Origin: Bacillota bacterium
GTDB taxonomy: Bacteria > Bacillota > Negativicutes > Sporomusales > UBA7701
Assembly (NCBI GenBank): GCA_023415775.1
Contig: JAEZJM010000025.1
Span: 1 to 64,000, forward strand
DNA: 64,000 bases
Direction: 5' to 3'
The translations under genes were made by a program, and so were the position numbers. Shown here piece by piece: positions 63,662-64,000 of this stretch. Every line of letters starts with the position of its first letter. Within the stretch, counting starts at the first letter, position 1. Under the pieces are notes generated by a model. The model had not been told where the DNA came from. It saw only the letters and a program-made list of their open reading frames with translations, and ran no database searches.

Positions 63662-64000
63662 CTACCCAGCAGCCAATTCACGGGCGGCTTGGGCGTAGTT
63701 TTTGATTATCACGATCGGCGTCCGCTGGCTGGCGTTGCCGAAGGGGTTGTCGATGAGGATCTGGGCGAGGTTGGCCGGGTTGAGGCCGACGGTCACGCCG
63801 AGGATAGCGGCCCTTTTCAGGTCGTTGACATCGGCCACCGCCGCCCCGTGGCAGCCGAACCGCGCCTTGATGGCTTCAGCGACGCCGCTGGGGTTGTCCG
63901 GGCCGTAAACGATGTGCTTGTCAAAAGGCGGCATTGTGCCGGTGACGTCGTCGATGAGGGCGGCCTGTTCGCCGGCCAGCTCGTAGAAGACGCCGTTCCT
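63662..64000 (-). CDS. unidentified protein, 5' end off the window (partial)
   Basis: At least 112 residues; frame open to the window edge. The end reads Y-E-L-A-G-E-Q, G-P-D-N-P-S-G-V-A-E-A-I-K-A-R-F, G-L-N-P-A-N-L-A-Q-I and P-I-V-I-I-K-N-Y. I cannot place it in a family. It precedes the dehydratase gene by 213 bp and could belong to the same pathway. Confidence 0.6.
   Translation of the reverse strand, partial: RNGVFYELAGEQAALIDDVTGTMPPFDKHIVYGPDNPSGVAEAIKARFGCHGAAVADVNDLKRAAILGVTVGLNPANLAQILIDNPFGNASQRTPIVIIKNYAQAARELAAG

Noticed and set aside
1..64000. CRISPR arrays, insertion sequences or rRNA genes
   Set aside because: No regularly spaced repeats with unique spacers, no transposase frames and no rRNA sequence were seen.

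Overview
The window is a GC-rich Bacillota-type chromosome segment that holds most of a contractile-tailed (myovirus-like) temperate prophage (about 1-47.3 kb; its left end lies outside the window) followed by ordinary host genes (47.3-64 kb). The host is inferred to be a strictly anaerobic, possibly diderm Negativicutes/Sporomusaceae-like bacterium. The grounds are a class I two-subunit fumarase, a GlnK/GlnL-type two-component pair, a 2-hydroxyacyl-CoA dehydratase with its activase, and a decayed fumarate reductase/succinate dehydrogenase locus. This taxonomy is inference, not proven.

Phage layout, right to left. A tyrosine integrase (45.9-47.1 kb) sits beside a tRNA-Arg gene that is the probable attachment site. 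Next comes an AT-rich lysogeny/cargo block (43.2-45.9 kb) with a CI-like repressor, a divergent Cro-like gene, a CopG/Arc-like gene, several palindromic operators and two genes for a zinc-ribbon protein and a membrane protein that look like lysogenic-conversion cargo. From 43.2 kb down to base 1 nearly everything is read leftward. The early genes are an excisionase-like protein, a Bro-N antirepressor, a recombination/replication module (putative annealase, SbcD- and SbcC-like proteins, sliding clamp, deoxyribosyltransferase-like protein), PcfJ, a PAPS-reductase-like protein, a replication initiator carrying iterons and a DnaA box inside its gene, and many small zinc-ribbon proteins. The late genes follow in the usual order: small and large terminase, portal, a MuF head protein fused to a metallopeptidase-like domain, protease/scaffold, decoration protein, major capsid protein, neck proteins, sheath, tube, frameshifted tail chaperone, tape measure, baseplate, fibre, holin, amidase and a small exported protein.

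Two islands inside the leftward region are read rightward and carry their own terminators: 24.53-24.96 kb (a small protein plus a predicted structured RNA of about 125 nt with a consensus promoter) and 29.3-29.6 kb (a 62-residue protein between 13-bp inverted repeats). They look like morons, independently expressed cargo.

Host layout: tRNA-Arg, a soluble chemoreceptor, tRNA-Gly and tRNA-Pro, fumarase subunits, a sigma-54 activator with a Rossmann-like N-terminus, a collapsed sdhAB pseudogene, a GntR regulator, a response regulator and sensor kinase, yfcE/rdgB/rph, a histone-deacetylase-like hydrolase, a hydantoinase/oxoprolinase-type ATPase, and a 2-hydroxyacyl-CoA dehydratase subunit with its activase.

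All assignments come from reading motifs, gene order, ribosome-binding sites and symmetry by eye. No database search or folding program was run.
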